DNA of 64,000 nucleotides, from NCBI GenBank assembly GCA_947632615.1, contig CANRPW010000004.1, positions 55,776 to 119,775 of the forward strand. The letters run 5' to 3'. Shown here one piece after another: positions 9,149 to 18,505 of the stretch; position 1 is the first letter of the stretch; each line of letters begins with the position of its first letter. The notes below the pieces were generated by a model, which did no database searches, was not told where the DNA came from, and saw only the letters and a program-made list of their open reading frames with translations. The DNA comes from an uncultured Clostridia bacterium (lineage in GTDB: Bacteria; Bacillota; Clostridia; Lachnospirales; CAG-274). The position numbers and the translations under genes are program-made.

Positions 9149-9583
9149 TTATTTTTTCAGACTTAACCGTATATCTTTACCCAAATCAGTAAACTCAACA
9201 TTATAATCTCTGAGTATAGCTATTATAAGAGCAGCTCCTAATTCTAATACAAAAACTCCGGCTGAAGTAATTGCAACAGTACCGGCAGAAAATCCAACTT
9301 CTATAGCTGTTCCTGTTGCTGCTATAGCGGATATCGGTGCTGAAAACGGTGCTGAAATCGGTATCGATACAGCTGTACCCGCTGCACCTACAGCTACTGC
9401 CAAAGAAGCTGCAAGTGCTACAGCTTTTGCCGGTGTAATCTTTGCTCTCCATTGAAGACTTTTAGCCACCTCACCCTTAGCAATTATTACAGGTTCTTTA
9501 GCCTTAAGGGCTGCTTTTAATTCTTCCTTTGTTGTTACAACAACTTCATTGTTTATATTTGTCATTTTACCGAATAATCCCAA
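9149..9583 (-). CDS. Hypothetical Ala-rich hydrophobic protein
   Basis: I do not recognise the function. Residues 1-45 are soluble and end in a segment, KEEL-KAALKAKEPVIIAKGEVAKSL, that looks like a regulatory helix-strand pair. Residues 50-130 are nearly all Ala, Val, Ile, Gly and Ser and would span or insert in a membrane as two or three helices. The last 15 are charged. The start is TTG, eight bases after GGAGG (9591-9596 region). It lies downstream of the DUF697 remnant in the same direction, a pairing that suggests a membrane-associated GTPase-type module that has lost its GTPase. A similar small-residue hydrophobic block occurs in the third small gene of the 18.5-27 kb operon. Confidence 0.6.
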   Translation of the reverse strand: MGLFGKMTNINNEVVVTTKEELKAALKAKEPVIIAKGEVAKSLQWRAKITPAKAVALAASLAVAVGAAGTAVSIPISAPFSAPISAIAATGTAIEVGFSAGTVAITSAGVFVLELGAALIIAILRDYNVEFTDLGKDIRLSLKK

Positions 9584-9631
9584 TTATATCGCCTCCTTTC
9601 AAATACATTTAAATTTACTGTTTTATATTTG

Positions 9632-10093
9632 TCAAACCTCACGGTTTCCCGATTTAAGTTCTTTCTTAAAAATCCTTTTAATTTCGTCAAAGGCTTCCTT
9701 CTGATCAATAACTTTATTTTTATTTATGTTTTTAATAATCTTAGTACAGTAAGCTATGTATGTTCTTGACAATGCTGCTGTCAAAAATACAGCTGTTGTA
9801 CCACTGATTGTGCCTCCTGCTGCTGTTCCTACTACAGGAATAAGCTTGAGTAAATTGGAAACAATAAATTTCCCTGCCAATGTAGCTGAACCGCTGCCCA
9901 ACATGGAAGATACAACCATACTTAAAAAAGCCTTATCTATAGGTAAACCAAATATATATGTTATATGAGCAAGCATAGTTACCTCATTTGCCACTAAAAT
10001 AGGTGCATCTGAAAAGGGAAGAGGGCTAAAACCTGTTCCAAATGCTACAGTTATATAAGCCTTAAAGCAATATATATTCAACAAAATGTCCAA
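9632..10093 (-). pseudogene. DUF697 (YcjF-type) C-terminal domain, N-terminus lost
   Basis: GTGFSPLPFSDAPILVANEV near the N-terminus, then NLLKLIPVVGTAAGG and a final charged helix match the DUF697 membrane domain that usually follows a Ras-like GTPase in about 350-450 aa proteins. Here only 153 residues remain. The only start is a TTG with no ribosome binding site, and stops lie just upstream, so the GTPase half has been deleted. The hydrophobic core (residues 30-110) is intact. It may be untranslated. Confidence 0.65.
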
Positions 10094-10282
10094 AAACTGT
10101 TAATTTTAGGGCTGTTAAAATCACTGAAATATACAGGGATTTATTTAATTTTTTTATAATATGCCATTTACTGCCAAATAATTGTATAATAAACCATTGA
10201 AGTTGTCAAGGAATTTATATATCTATGCAATATTTTACTTGTTGAAGGTCAAATGATTGGTTACACTTTGCCGACAAGATTA

Positions 10283-10367
10283 GCTGTCAAGGGGTAGGGT
10301 GGAGATTTTTTTAAAAAAATTCTATCTGATTTTTAAAAAAATACTACCCGACCTTGACAACGGCAGC
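10283..10367. repeat. Long hairpin-forming repeat
   Basis: GCTGTCAAGG (10,283-10,292) and CCTTGAC...CAGC (10,352-10,367) are complementary arms. Between them lie T7A7 and T5A7 tracts. It sits in 490 bases without genes (10,094-10,585). The same GTCAAGG arm appears in the hairpin at 17,343-17,377. This looks like a small palindromic element or old IS end. Confidence 0.35.
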
Positions 10368-10585
10368 CTTCGTAATATAATTGATATCCGGCTTTCAGCA
10401 TACCATGCTAAAAGCCCTTATCCGACACATTATATATCAAAACATTACACCGGGATATTTTGAAACCGCTTCATTCGGACTTTGCATATTAAAACACGTT
10501 TTTATATAAGTATTAGATTTCTTTTGATATACAGCGAGCTGTTTCCTGTCATCTTCCAAGATGATTTTTTCTTTCATTAAAAATT

Positions 10586-10801
10586 TTATTTTGACAGAAA
10601 AAAATCATCTCCATTGTACATTTTTAATTTACTGTAAAATCTTTCTTCGTCCTGTCTGTTCTGACGTTCTGCTTTGCCATTATGCTGAGGGGTTGCTATT
10701 TTTATTTTTTGATATTCAATACCCAGCTTTTCTAATGCGCCCTCAAATAATGTATTATGCTTTGATTTTACAACCAATAACGCATTGGTAAACTCAGCAC
10801 C
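10586..10801 (-). pseudogene. IS481-type transposase C-terminal fragment
   Basis: The leftward frame reads GAEFTN, KHNTLFEGALEKLGIEYQ and TPQHNGKAERQNR, the end of an IS481/IS3-like DDE integrase core with the conserved HNGK-ER block holding the catalytic Glu. The first two acidic residues are absent. At 10,801 it is fused in frame to a LysR fragment, giving an 87-codon chimera that is not a real gene. Confidence 0.7.
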
Positions 10802-11065
10802 CTCATGTATTTTTGGCCAAAGGTCTGCAAGGAACTGGGCGGGCATCACGGGTGAAGTGCCTATGCGTATAACGCTTGATTCGGAGGCGTATACTTTTTT
10901 GCCCTGCTGAGGGTCTCCTTTGAGTATTCCACCATATATTTTGCATCTTTGTAGAGAGATTTTCCCGCGGCGGTAAGCCTTAAGCCTCTGTGAATACGCA
11001 AAAACAAGTGCGTACCTATTTCGTTTTCAAGCATATTTATCTGCTTTATGACGGCGGTTGACGAT
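10802..11065 (-). pseudogene. LysR regulator N-terminal fragment
   Basis: Leftward translation, with frameshifts, gives the LysR helix-turn-helix tail (INMLENEIGTHLF, RGLRLTAAGKSLY, KYMVEYSKETLS) and then RIGTSPVMPAQFLADLWPKIHE, the start of an effector domain. Several frame changes and the fusion to IS481 at the left show that it is dead. Confidence 0.6.
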
Positions 11066-11152
11066 ATAAAAAGGGACTATGCCGCCTTGCCATGCTGAAG
11101 GCTCTGTACAGGCAGCCGCAGACGAATTGTCAGACAATGATATTAAGACTAT

Positions 11153-13042
11153 TTATGAAGGGCTGAATATAAGTCTGTTATCGGTTCCGTCGATATTTAT
11201 GGCATATATGCGGTCAGGGGTCAGCATATAGGCGGTATTGGATATTTCTGCCTCCGATATTGCCCTATAATAGATCAGGCCATTTTCTATTTTGAGTATA
11301 TCCCACAAATCGAGATCTGCATCTTCCAAAATATTGATATAATCTCCATTTTCATCAATTCGGAGTATACTGTTTCCTGAGCAGGCGAAAATGTATCCGC
11401 CATATAATATAGGCTCACTTTGCACCGGCATATCGCATAGTCTTATTTCATTGTTTCCCTGATGATCGCTTCTGGTTATATACCTGTCGGGGCTTTTTAT
11501 TCCCGTGCTCCAATCATCTTTTAGATAATATTTGTATTTTTCATCATAGGCACATAAAACCGTAAAATCCGCTGCATTATCTATATCGTTTTTGCTTATC
11601 TGTATCTGATTTGTGCCGTCAGACTCCATTGTGTAAAACTTATTATCCGAGGTATAATATATTTTGTCATTTGATATAAAATTAATATAGCAGCCCTCAT
11701 AGCTTCTAAAAAGTGCCTGTTCTTCACTTCCGTTCTTTTTTACTCTGTAAATTGTGTAAAAAAGCTTGTCATTTACTTCATCATATTCTGTACCATCGCA
11801 GTACAGCCACTCACCGCCTATAGGCTGGCAATATTGACCGTCATATACTTCAGGCATTTCCTTACAGTCGTACAGCCGCAGCATAGTGGCTATTGCCTGC
11901 TCTCTTGTATAATTCATCCACGGAGAAAATTTATTTTCTTCCGTGCCGACCATAACATAGGTATTTCCGCTTTTGACGGCGGAAATGTTGTATATGGATT
12001 CTTTTGCCCAACCTGCAAAATAGTTTTCGTCAATATATTTTACGGAAACCTCCTCTTTTTTTATATTTAACAATTTCGCAAGGTTACTTAGCATAACTGC
12101 CGCTTCTTGCCTTGTTATGGCATTATCGGGTGAAAACTGATTCTCACCTGTACCCGAAACGATACCAATTCCGTAGGCTGCCGTAACATATTCATCCGAA
12201 AAATCTTCAAAAGGATTTCCCATATTATAATCAAGTTCATATCCGGTTTTTGCCATATAAGTTTTTACGGCAAGACGGCAAAATTCCTGCCTGTTTATAT
12301 TTTTTGTATAGTTGTTCTGAAGCTCTTTTGGAACAATATCGGCTTCTATTGCTCTGCGAATACTGTTTTGCGCCCATTGGCTTGCTGTGCTGAGCGTAAT
12401 AAACTGAGCCGAATCGTTAAAAGTGCTTATATTTCCATTTTCATCTGTCACTTCTATTTTTCCGGATACATTTTTAATATCAACATACCTTGCAGAAGAA
12501 AGCCTGTTGCCTTTTTTATCACAGATATAATAACCTACGTAACCATCGTTAATTTCAGCATTTTCATCAATCACTCTCTCATAATAAAAATCCGTGCCCT
12601 CTGCCTTTATTATGTCCCTTGGCTGAGAAATGACCTGCATATCGGTATTGAAAAATTCTATTTTGTCCGGCCCCTCTCCCCATGTAAGACATTCAAAGGC
12701 CTGCGTGTTTTCGTTGAAATTTATCTGGCTGAATCTCGGCTCTAAAATAATATTAAAGTCTTTGTCCAATATTCCGTAGTGTTGGTTGTACTTTAACATT
12801 CTTGCAATAATTTTCCCGCCCCCTGTTTTCAATACGTCATATTCATTTTCGGATATTATCTTGCCACTGCTGTCGTAAACGGTGTAATTGTTATTATCCT
12901 CATTGTATTCATAATAATATGGCGTATCGCCAAGCGACATTCTTTCTCCCGCAAAAGCATATATACGTGAAGCAATAATTAATACTGCACTGAATATAAT
13001 AAAATTTATATTTATACTTTTCAAAACATCTTTTTTTAACAC
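11153..13042 (-). CDS. Exported S-layer-homology protein with DUF5050-like C-terminal region
   Basis: The chosen start is GTG at 13,042, just after GGAGGAG; it gives a clean signal peptide (LKKDVLKSININFIIFSAVL to YAFA). A longer frame to 13,108 lacks a ribosome site. After about 190 residues of beta-rich sequence (WG/KWG-like repeats, many Tyr/Asp/Asn), three SLH motifs follow: WAQNSIRRAIEADIVP, the block VTAAYGIGIVSGTGENQFSP with TRQEAAVMLSNL, and the block ENKFSPWMNYTREQAIATML. SLH domains anchor proteins to secondary cell-wall polymer. The last 240 residues resemble the DUF5050/beta-propeller repeats (YYTSDNKFYTMESDGTNQ, YAINIDGTDNRLI). It is probably a cell-surface protein; its ligand is unknown. 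It lies among decayed genes yet is itself intact. Confidence 0.85.
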   Translation of the reverse strand: MLKKDVLKSININFIIFSAVLIIASRIYAFAGERMSLGDTPYYYEYNEDNNNYTVYDSSGKIISENEYDVLKTGGGKIIARMLKYNQHYGILDKDFNIILEPRFSQINFNENTQAFECLTWGEGPDKIEFFNTDMQVISQPRDIIKAEGTDFYYERVIDENAEINDGYVGYYICDKKGNRLSSARYVDIKNVSGKIEVTDENGNISTFNDSAQFITLSTASQWAQNSIRRAIEADIVPKELQNNYTKNINRQEFCRLAVKTYMAKTGYELDYNMGNPFEDFSDEYVTAAYGIGIVSGTGENQFSPDNAITRQEAAVMLSNLAKLLNIKKEEVSVKYIDENYFAGWAKESIYNISAVKSGNTYVMVGTEENKFSPWMNYTREQAIATMLRLYDCKEMPEVYDGQYCQPIGGEWLYCDGTEYDEVNDKLFYTIYRVKKNGSEEQALFRSYEGCYINFISNDKIYYTSDNKFYTMESDGTNQIQISKNDIDNAADFTVLCAYDEKYKYYLKDDWSTGIKSPDRYITRSDHQGNNEIRLCDMPVQSEPILYGGYIFACSGNSILRIDENGDYINILEDADLDLWDILKIENGLIYYRAISEAEISNTAYMLTPDRIYAINIDGTDNRLIFSPS

Positions 13043-13139
13043 AGAACTCCTCCATATAATAACATATAACTTCCAAAACCTGAATAGCTTACATTTATTG
13101 TATAACACTTATACATTGAAGTCAATAAAAAGCACCTGC

Positions 13140-13784
13140 TTACAAATGCAATGTTAAGGGACAATAGATAGGTAACACTAAAAAATAAAAAAGCAAGCTT
13201 CAGCCTTTTATGATATGATTGAAGTTACCAAACAACAAAATATCAAGAAAGGAGAATCCTGCAATACTATGTTAGCACAATTTAAGCACTTTCGTCAACG
13301 GATAATGAAATATTCAGAGCAACATTCAGTAACAGAAACATCTTTGAGGTTTAGGTTAAGCCGAAAGACTATATATAAATGGATGAAGCGGTATGATGGA
13401 ATCATAAAAAGTCTTGAAAGCAGAAGTCGCAGACCGCATAATCTGCGAAAGTCACATACAGACGAGGAGATAAAACTAATAAAACGGCTTATGAAAAAGC
13501 ATATATGGAACAAGTGAAATTTCTATTAATATTTATTGGTATTTCACTTGTTCCGTTAGTTGAGAGATGTAATACCGGCATATCAGGAAACGAAAGAAAG
13601 ATGCGGATACACTCGCAGTTATGACAGTTTCAGAAAATTTGTCAGTAACGGGGCAAATGAAACTTCAAAAATTCATATGGTTGTTTCACTTGCTCCGCTA
13701 AAGGTAAAGACTGTAAAGAAAAAAAACAAAAAAGAAACCCAAGACATATAAAAGGGCAAAATATACAAAAAGCTTATCCCAACG
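13140..13784 (+). mobile_element. IS481-family insertion sequence remnant
   Basis: An end-like sequence (GGACAATAGATAGGTAACACT, without its last base at 13,166) precedes a frame starting at ATG 13,269 that encodes the transposase helix-turn-helix (RFRLSRKTIYKWMKRYDG, then RSRRPHNLRKSH). At 13,505 the frame is broken by a 48-base perfect-armed hairpin; the transposase continues at 13,560 (ERCGYTRSYDSFRKF), is broken again by a related hairpin near 13,656-13,695, and ends in KTYKRAKYTKAYPN. The DDE core is missing, so the copy is inactive. Confidence 0.7.
13505..13552. repeat. Palindromic insertion in the IS481 remnant
   Basis: Arms GGAACAAGTGAAAT (13,505-13,518) and its exact reverse complement (13,539-13,552) flank a 20-base AT loop. 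A degenerate version with arms differing at two positions lies at 13,655-13,694. Both interrupt transposase codons. Confidence 0.55.
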
Positions 13785-14158
13785 AAGACACCGAAACAGC
13801 TATATATGCGGATACCCTTATAAGAAAGCCAATGCTTAAAATAATGTCACACAAGGCAGATCAAGGCGGAGCGGACGTATATGCCTATATTTTCACAAAA
13901 CAGATTGAGGACATGGGCTCATATCACGGAGCTGAGATCCCCTTTGCCTTTGACAATACCGATGACCACCTTGCAGACACAATGAGCGAGGCTTGGGCAA
14001 GCTTTGCAAAAACAGGCACACCCTCTGAAAAAATTTGCCCGAATAGAAACCGTACACAAGAGAAAATATGTCAATAATGATACTTGACGATACCTCCTAT
14101 CTTGCCCAAAATCACAATAAAAAGCCTATATCCATGCTCGAACCGGATTATGACTATT
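13785..14158 (+). pseudogene. Type B carboxylesterase C-terminal fragment
   Basis: DTETAIYADTLIRKPML, GGADVYAYIFTKQ, then GSYHGAEIPFAF and DTMSEAWASFAKTGTPS form the end of a para-nitrobenzyl-esterase-like alpha/beta hydrolase, including the catalytic His region (YHGAEIPF). After PSE the frame shifts; TMILDDTSYLAQ then EPDYDY continue it in another frame. The first 350 or so residues, with the nucleophile, are missing. It abuts the IS481 remnant, which probably replaced them. Confidence 0.75.
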
Positions 14159-14230
14159 AAGGAGATTTTTACTCCGTATGAAAAATATAATCACGCCGAT
14201 GAGCTTGAAGTCGATATGACCGGCTATTCC

Positions 14231-14827
14231 TTATGGGGGCAACGCACGAGCCCGAATGGCGACAAGACTGGGGGGCAAGGAGCGTTCTCCACTTGATAAG
14301 TGAACTAAAGGTTTAAATGGCTTATTAATTAAAGACTTTATTCTTTCACGTACTCTCTTTCTGAAATCGTCTGTAGAGCTAAAAGAATCCAATTTATATG
14401 GTATTGCTCTTAAGTGAGATATATCGAATGGCAATGATTTAACATACTCTTCTTTGATAATACTAAAACACCTGCCTTTGATAGCCATTCTGATGCCTAA
14501 TTCGTACAATACATTGGGATTGCAGTCTGTTAAGTCTGCTACAACTATATCAGCATACCTGATCATATCAATTATATCATCTATTATTGATTCCCCTGTC
14601 AACAAATCTGCACGTTCAACATTATAACCAACTTCTTTAGCTATCGGGTTTAAAATACTTTCCATTATATCATTTGCTCTTTTTCTCACTTTAGAGTCAG
14701 GCTCACTTAAAGAGCAAATATAAGCAATTTTTTCATTGTTATAATTATCTTGCCTCCTGTGTATAATTTTAATTGAATAATTTGGTATAATATATATGAT
14801 TATATCATACATTAAATTTATTTTCAA
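14231..14827 (-). CDS. Nucleoside 2-deoxyribosyltransferase/TIR-like small protein, start uncertain
   Basis: The core (KIAYICSLSEPDSKVRKRA, then IIDMIRYADIVVADLTDCNP, NVLYELGIRMA) is the nucleoside-2-deoxyribosyltransferase-like/TIR-like fold: a first strand with a phosphate loop, the ADIVVADLT strand, and NVLYELG with the likely catalytic Glu. Members hydrolyse nucleotide or NAD-type glycosidic bonds, and some act in antiphage signalling. The start is a problem. The in-frame ATG at 14,827 gives an AT-rich, unlikely leader. ATG at 14,736 would give MKK-IAYICSLSE only if the following A run (six A) had seven, so a one-base deletion is possible. The last 20 residues read into neighbouring scrap DNA. 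It may be a recent pseudogene. Confidence 0.6.
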   Translation of the reverse strand: MKINLMYDIIIYIIPNYSIKIIHRRQDNYNNEKIAYICSLSEPDSKVRKRANDIMESILNPIAKEVGYNVERADLLTGESIIDDIIDMIRYADIVVADLTDCNPNVLYELGIRMAIKGRCFSIIKEEYVKSLPFDISHLRAIPYKLDSFSSTDDFRKRVRERIKSLINKPFKPLVHLSSGERSLPPSLVAIRARALPP

Positions 14828-15639
14828 TAACCAAGATATAATATTGACAGGACCGATTAATTTTGTTATAATATGTATATAAATTAAATTGCAAAGGACT
14901 CTATATTGATCACACTTAAATCTTGTAATTTTAAATTATTAAATAATATGTATTAGTATAATTAAAAATATTGCATTTTATGTTTAAGGATAAGGGGTAC
15001 AAGAGGAAATCATACAGAAATGTAAAGAAATCAGATTTGATTGATGATAAAATATACTGCCTAAATATTAGACCGAAATAATTCGGAGTTAGGTAAATAC
15101 CAAAAATATTCTATAAATATCTTGTGAAAAACATTATAGGAAATTGAGTCTGGATATTACAGACTTTTAAAGGCAAATAAACCAATAACATAATAACCCA
15201 TTCTTTTTTAAATAAACAAACCACTAAACCAAAAGCCAAATTATGATAATTACGGTATTAACAAGAATAAAACGGCCATTTAACAAATAAGCATAAAAAC
15301 TATAGATCTATATATCATACAAAAAAATGTTTTTTTACACAAAGTTAAAAGATCAAATAAAAAAGGTAAATAATAAAAGATAAAACTTGATAAAAATTAT
15401 TTGAAATTTGATAAACCCCTTGAATATACAGAAGTTGTCTGATGTTAAAATAATTTTGCATAGCGATAAAAGCCATTAGTATGTTTTTATTTTTTCTCAA
15501 GAAAAATAGGGTTTTAAATATACATAAGTCTTGGCTATATTACTTATTGTTTCTATAATTTCTATATATAAAATTTTTTTAGAAATTAGAAAAAGTGTTT
15601 ACAGTTTATTGTTTATGTTTTATAGGAAAGGAGTTTTTT
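14828..15639. other. AT-rich intergenic region
   Basis: About 800 bases of very low GC without a convincing frame. There are scattered direct AT-rich short repeats and no clear terminator. It presumably holds the promoter for the polyprenol-kinase trio near its right end. Confidence 0.5.
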
Positions 15640-16284
15640 ATGGATATATTTATTGAAACAGTAATTGGTTTATTTTATATAATTTTAGTATTAAAATTAT
15701 CTAATTTATTTGTTAATTTTGGAAAGGAGTTTAGCAGGAAATGTGCTCATATAATGGTTTCAAACTGGTGGTTCATAGCGATATATTTTAATAACTATTT
15801 TTCGGGTATTGCAGTACCATTAATCATGGCAATAATTATGTGTTTATCATATAAATTTCATATTTTTAATGGTATAGAGAGAGAAAATCAACATTTAAGT
15901 TTTGGTACTATATATTTTTTTCTTGGTTTAGTATTATTAATTGCTTTGGCATACTGTCTAAATAAACCAATAAATCAATTAGGGATTTTTTTTATGCCTT
16001 TGGCATACGGTGACAGTTTTGCTGCAATATTTGGTAAGCTTTTTAATTGGCACAATTATAAAATATTAAAATGCACAAAATCGTTATCCGGCAATATTGC
16101 AATGTTTGCTTTTTCATTAATTAGTATATATATATATAATTATTTTTTATTAAATCAATATAATTTACCACAAATTATGTTTATAGCAATAATTGCAACT
16201 ATTGTAGAGGGAATTTCTGTTAAAGGTTCTGACAATATTACAATTCCTATTATTTCAGCATTAATATGTGAGGTGATTTTATGA
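15640..16284 (+). CDS. Polyprenol/phytol kinase-like (CTP-dependent) membrane protein
   Basis: A 214-residue protein with six or seven membrane helices. The order of motifs matches the dolichol kinase/phytol kinase/CDP-DAG-like family: FGKEFSRKCAHI near the N-terminus (family: ELxRKxxH), YGDSFAAIFGKLF (family: GD..A...G), CTKSLSGNIAMF (family: K-S-x-x-G) and VEGISVKGSDNITIPI (family: E...G.DN...P). Such enzymes phosphorylate lipid alcohols with CTP. ATG 15,640 follows AAAGGAG with six bases spacing; a further upstream TTG lacks support. It overlaps the next gene by ATGA, so translation is coupled. GC content is well below that of the flanks, suggesting transfer. Confidence 0.7.
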   Translation: MDIFIETVIGLFYIILVLKLSNLFVNFGKEFSRKCAHIMVSNWWFIAIYFNNYFSGIAVPLIMAIIMCLSYKFHIFNGIERENQHLSFGTIYFFLGLVLLIALAYCLNKPINQLGIFFMPLAYGDSFAAIFGKLFNWHNYKILKCTKSLSGNIAMFAFSLISIYIYNYFLLNQYNLPQIMFIAIIATIVEGISVKGSDNITIPIISALICEVIL

Positions 16285-16469
16285 AAAAATTAATATTAAA
16301 TATAATAACATATATTTTTAAATATATTTGTAATATATTTAAAAGGCCCTCTAAAATTATAATTTCAAAAAATAAAAAATCGAAAATTCATAATAATCAA
16401 GTGAAAAATGGTGTTTTAATAGTAAAAAGGAATGATGATTGTGATGTTTCGGAAAATAAATGTAAGTAA
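16281..16469 (+). CDS. Small basic protein with N-terminal hydrophobic segment
   Basis: 62 residues: an amphipathic or membrane helix (MKKLILNIITYIFKYICNIF), then a Lys/Asn-rich tail ending in KRNDDCDVSENKCK. The start overlaps the kinase stop codon. No family recognised. It could be a peptide substrate or a small partner of the flanking genes, but a chance frame in AT-rich DNA cannot be excluded. The next gene starts inside its 3' end. Confidence 0.4.
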   Translation: MKKLILNIITYIFKYICNIFKRPSKIIISKNKKSKIHNNQVKNGVLIVKRNDDCDVSENKCK

Positions 16470-17259
16470 TAACGATAATTGCAATATTTATGACAATCAA
16501 TTTGCAGATAAAATTGTAAATAATAATTTTTTATATCCATCTGCTTTTGAAGCGTCATATACAGATGTTGCAAAAATAAATTTTGAATTGAGGAATAGCA
16601 GCATTTTTAACGATATATATACAGATTCACACATTATAAGTGATAGTTTGCTAAGACATCAAAAATTAAATGAATCCATAAAGAAATTAACATCATACTC
16701 AAATAAAAATTTTTCTAATCCGATATTGAGAATATATGGATGTTTTACATCCCTTTCCACAATAAGGCAACCGTCTGAATCCTCCGATTTAGCAAAATTA
16801 GAACTGGAAGAAAAAGATAGTGTTATTAATTTTATTAAATCAGGTTTTCAAACAAAAGTTATAGTAACTCTTGATCAAGATATGATTTTTGGTAATAATA
16901 TATATACCATTGAACAATATAAAAATAGATGTAATGACTTTACAAAAACCTTATTTGATTTAAGCAAATATGATAATTTAGATATAGCAATTGATTATGG
17001 CAATAGTATGGAATCTATGTATATATTGGATACAATATTAATTTGTCAGCTACCTATATTATTATTTGATTCGAAAAGAATAACATATGGGCATGCCATA
17101 TTTAACTGTGAAGCTGATAATATTAGTCAATATATAAATACATTTGATAGAAAATTTTCTTACTTAAAGCGCGAAAATTGCTTTTCAAGAAAAGTTTGTC
17201 ACCACGATAAATTTTCTGATTTTTTTAAAAATGTTTGTCAATCCAGATGCAAAGTTTAA
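16432..17259 (+). CDS. Hypothetical protein in the AT-rich trio
   Basis: 275 residues, no recognised family. The first 60 residues are Asn-rich and probably disordered. A central region (about 105-210) alternates strand and helix (ILRIYGCFTSLSTIRQPSE, TKVIVTLDQDMIFG, LDIAIDYGNSMESMYIL, PILLFDSKRITYGH) and resembles an alpha/beta catalytic or ligand-binding fold with repeated acidic residues. The last 40 residues carry four Cys and three His (CFSRKVCHHDKF, NVCQSRCKV), which could bind a metal. Start options are ATG 16,432, 16,435 or 16,444, after AAAAGG. It overlaps the small gene upstream. Confidence 0.55.
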   Translation: MMIVMFRKINVSNNDNCNIYDNQFADKIVNNNFLYPSAFEASYTDVAKINFELRNSSIFNDIYTDSHIISDSLLRHQKLNESIKKLTSYSNKNFSNPILRIYGCFTSLSTIRQPSESSDLAKLELEEKDSVINFIKSGFQTKVIVTLDQDMIFGNNIYTIEQYKNRCNDFTKTLFDLSKYDNLDIAIDYGNSMESMYILDTILICQLPILLFDSKRITYGHAIFNCEADNISQYINTFDRKFSYLKRENCFSRKVCHHDKFSDFFKNVCQSRCKV

Positions 17260-17342
17260 GAAAAAGACTCCTTTATAATAATAAAATAAAAACAGGTTGT
17301 ATAATAAATTTTGGAGTCAAGAAAATCTCAATATTTATTACA

Positions 17343-17409
17343 AGTCAAGGCCATCAGCTAAGCTGGTGGTCTTGACTGTCAAAAAAGCTCATAAGTACAG
17401 GGCTTTTTT
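17343..17409. terminator. Two hairpins at the IS1182 end
   Basis: A 15-pair imperfect stem (17,343-17,357 with 17,362-17,377, arms beginning AGTCAAG) is followed by AAAAAAGC (17,381-17,388) pairing with GCTTTTTT (17,402-17,409). The second is a typical terminator and sits just before the transposase fragment, where it would block read-in transcription. Confidence 0.6.
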
Positions 17410-17446
17410 GTGTTTATATGATATAATTATTATAGAGGTGATAATT

Positions 17447-17554
17447 ATGCTGGGCGAAAACAAAACAGAGCAAGTTATATTTTTCAGCATGGAAGATTTT
17501 GTGCCAAAGGATCATTTGTTGAGAAAAATAAAATCAACGATAGACTTTTCGTAA
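17447..17554 (+). pseudogene. IS1182-type transposase N-terminal fragment
   Basis: MLGENKTEQVIFFSMEDF and VPKDHLLRKIKSTIDFS are the usual first residues of IS1182 transposases. The frame ends after 35 codons where the sequence switches to IS3 DNA (about 17,555). GAGGTGA provides the ribosome site. Confidence 0.75.
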
Positions 17555-17561
17555 GGATAAC

Positions 17562-18212
17562 CTTTTGCCGAAAAAGACAGTATAGCATCCGTTTCATCAA
17601 GCAGATGCCGAAAAGTCTCTGATGTATACCAACTTCCCCTATCTGAATGAAATATAAAATTTTTAGGCTGATTTCTATCCTCATAAGCTTTTTTAAGGTT
17701 TTTTCCACCAATGACATATCCGTTTTTTTACACAGTAAGCTATTACTTTTCGGGAGTATAGATCTATATAACATATAAATACATAAAATGTCCATTCTCT
17801 TTTATATAGGCTAAATCTCTTACCCAAACAAGATCAGGCTTTTTGTTGTAAAATTTTTCTTTACCTCATTTTAAGTCCTCTTTCGTTTTTTTATTTGTGA
17901 GGGCGGTATTTTGGCTTTGTTTCGGCTATTTGGGGCAGATCCATTGATTTCATAAGCCTATATACCCTTCTTGCGCTTATTTTTATGCCATATTTGTCAG
18001 AAACTTTATTTGAAAAATGTTTATAATATGTGCTTCTGTTTACTCCCAGAACTCTGCATTGCATACTGATTTTGTGCCGAAAACTAAAAGCATGAACTGC
18101 ATTTAATCTTTCTTCCCGTGTGGCTTGTATATGGCAATCGCTTGCTTTTACCACTCTCTGTCAACAATACTATACTCTTTTTAAATTCTTCATCATATTT
18201 TGGATTCGGCAT
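17562..18212 (-). mobile_element. IS3-family remnant, copy 1
   Basis: Leftward frames contain the first codons of the small helix-turn-helix protein (MPNPKYDEEFKKSIVLLTE, start at 18,212) fused to pieces of the second protein (CRVLGVNRSTYYKHF, then IKISARRVYRLMKSM, then KNLKFYIHSDRGWY-like sequence in shifted frames). The DDE core is broken by frameshifts, and most of the first gene is deleted. From 17,562 it is nearly identical to copy 2 (28,632 onward). Confidence 0.8.
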
Positions 18213-18405
18213 ATTAACTCATCTTTTTTTGTTTGCTTTATTGTGTCATACTTTCTTATTATTTGTCTGATTTTTTAGATATGATCTGATTTTTTTCTCA
18301 ACTCTATAATATTACAGTTTGCTATGACTTTTCTATTTTTAATCTGTCCTATTTGATTTTATAGCGAACCCTACAGAAAAAGATTGAAAATGTTCTGCAT
18401 TTTTG

Positions 18406-18434
18406 TTGATAACGATGAAATATTGTGGTAAAAT
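18406..18434 (+). promoter_or_regulatory. Promoter of the GrpE/Hsp70/HerA operon
   Basis: TTGATA at 18,406-18,411 and TAAAAT at 18,429-18,434, exactly 17 bases apart, 71 bases before the first gene. It lies outside the IS3 remnant, so expression does not depend on it. Confidence 0.65.
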
Positions 18435-18505
18435 AGAAGCGAAATGGGTTCTGTTATATCATAAAAGGGACAAATCAAATATGCTTAGAAAAAAGGGGGA
18501 TATAA

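Noticed and set aside
9201..9452. Cys/Ser-rich leftward frame that looks like a metallothionein-like peptide
   Set aside because: It is a shadow of the Ala-rich gene in another frame; the Cys come from GCT/GCA-rich codons read out of frame and no ribosome site exists.
10586..10849. An 87-codon gene
   Set aside because: It is a chance fusion of LysR and IS481 fragments without start signals.
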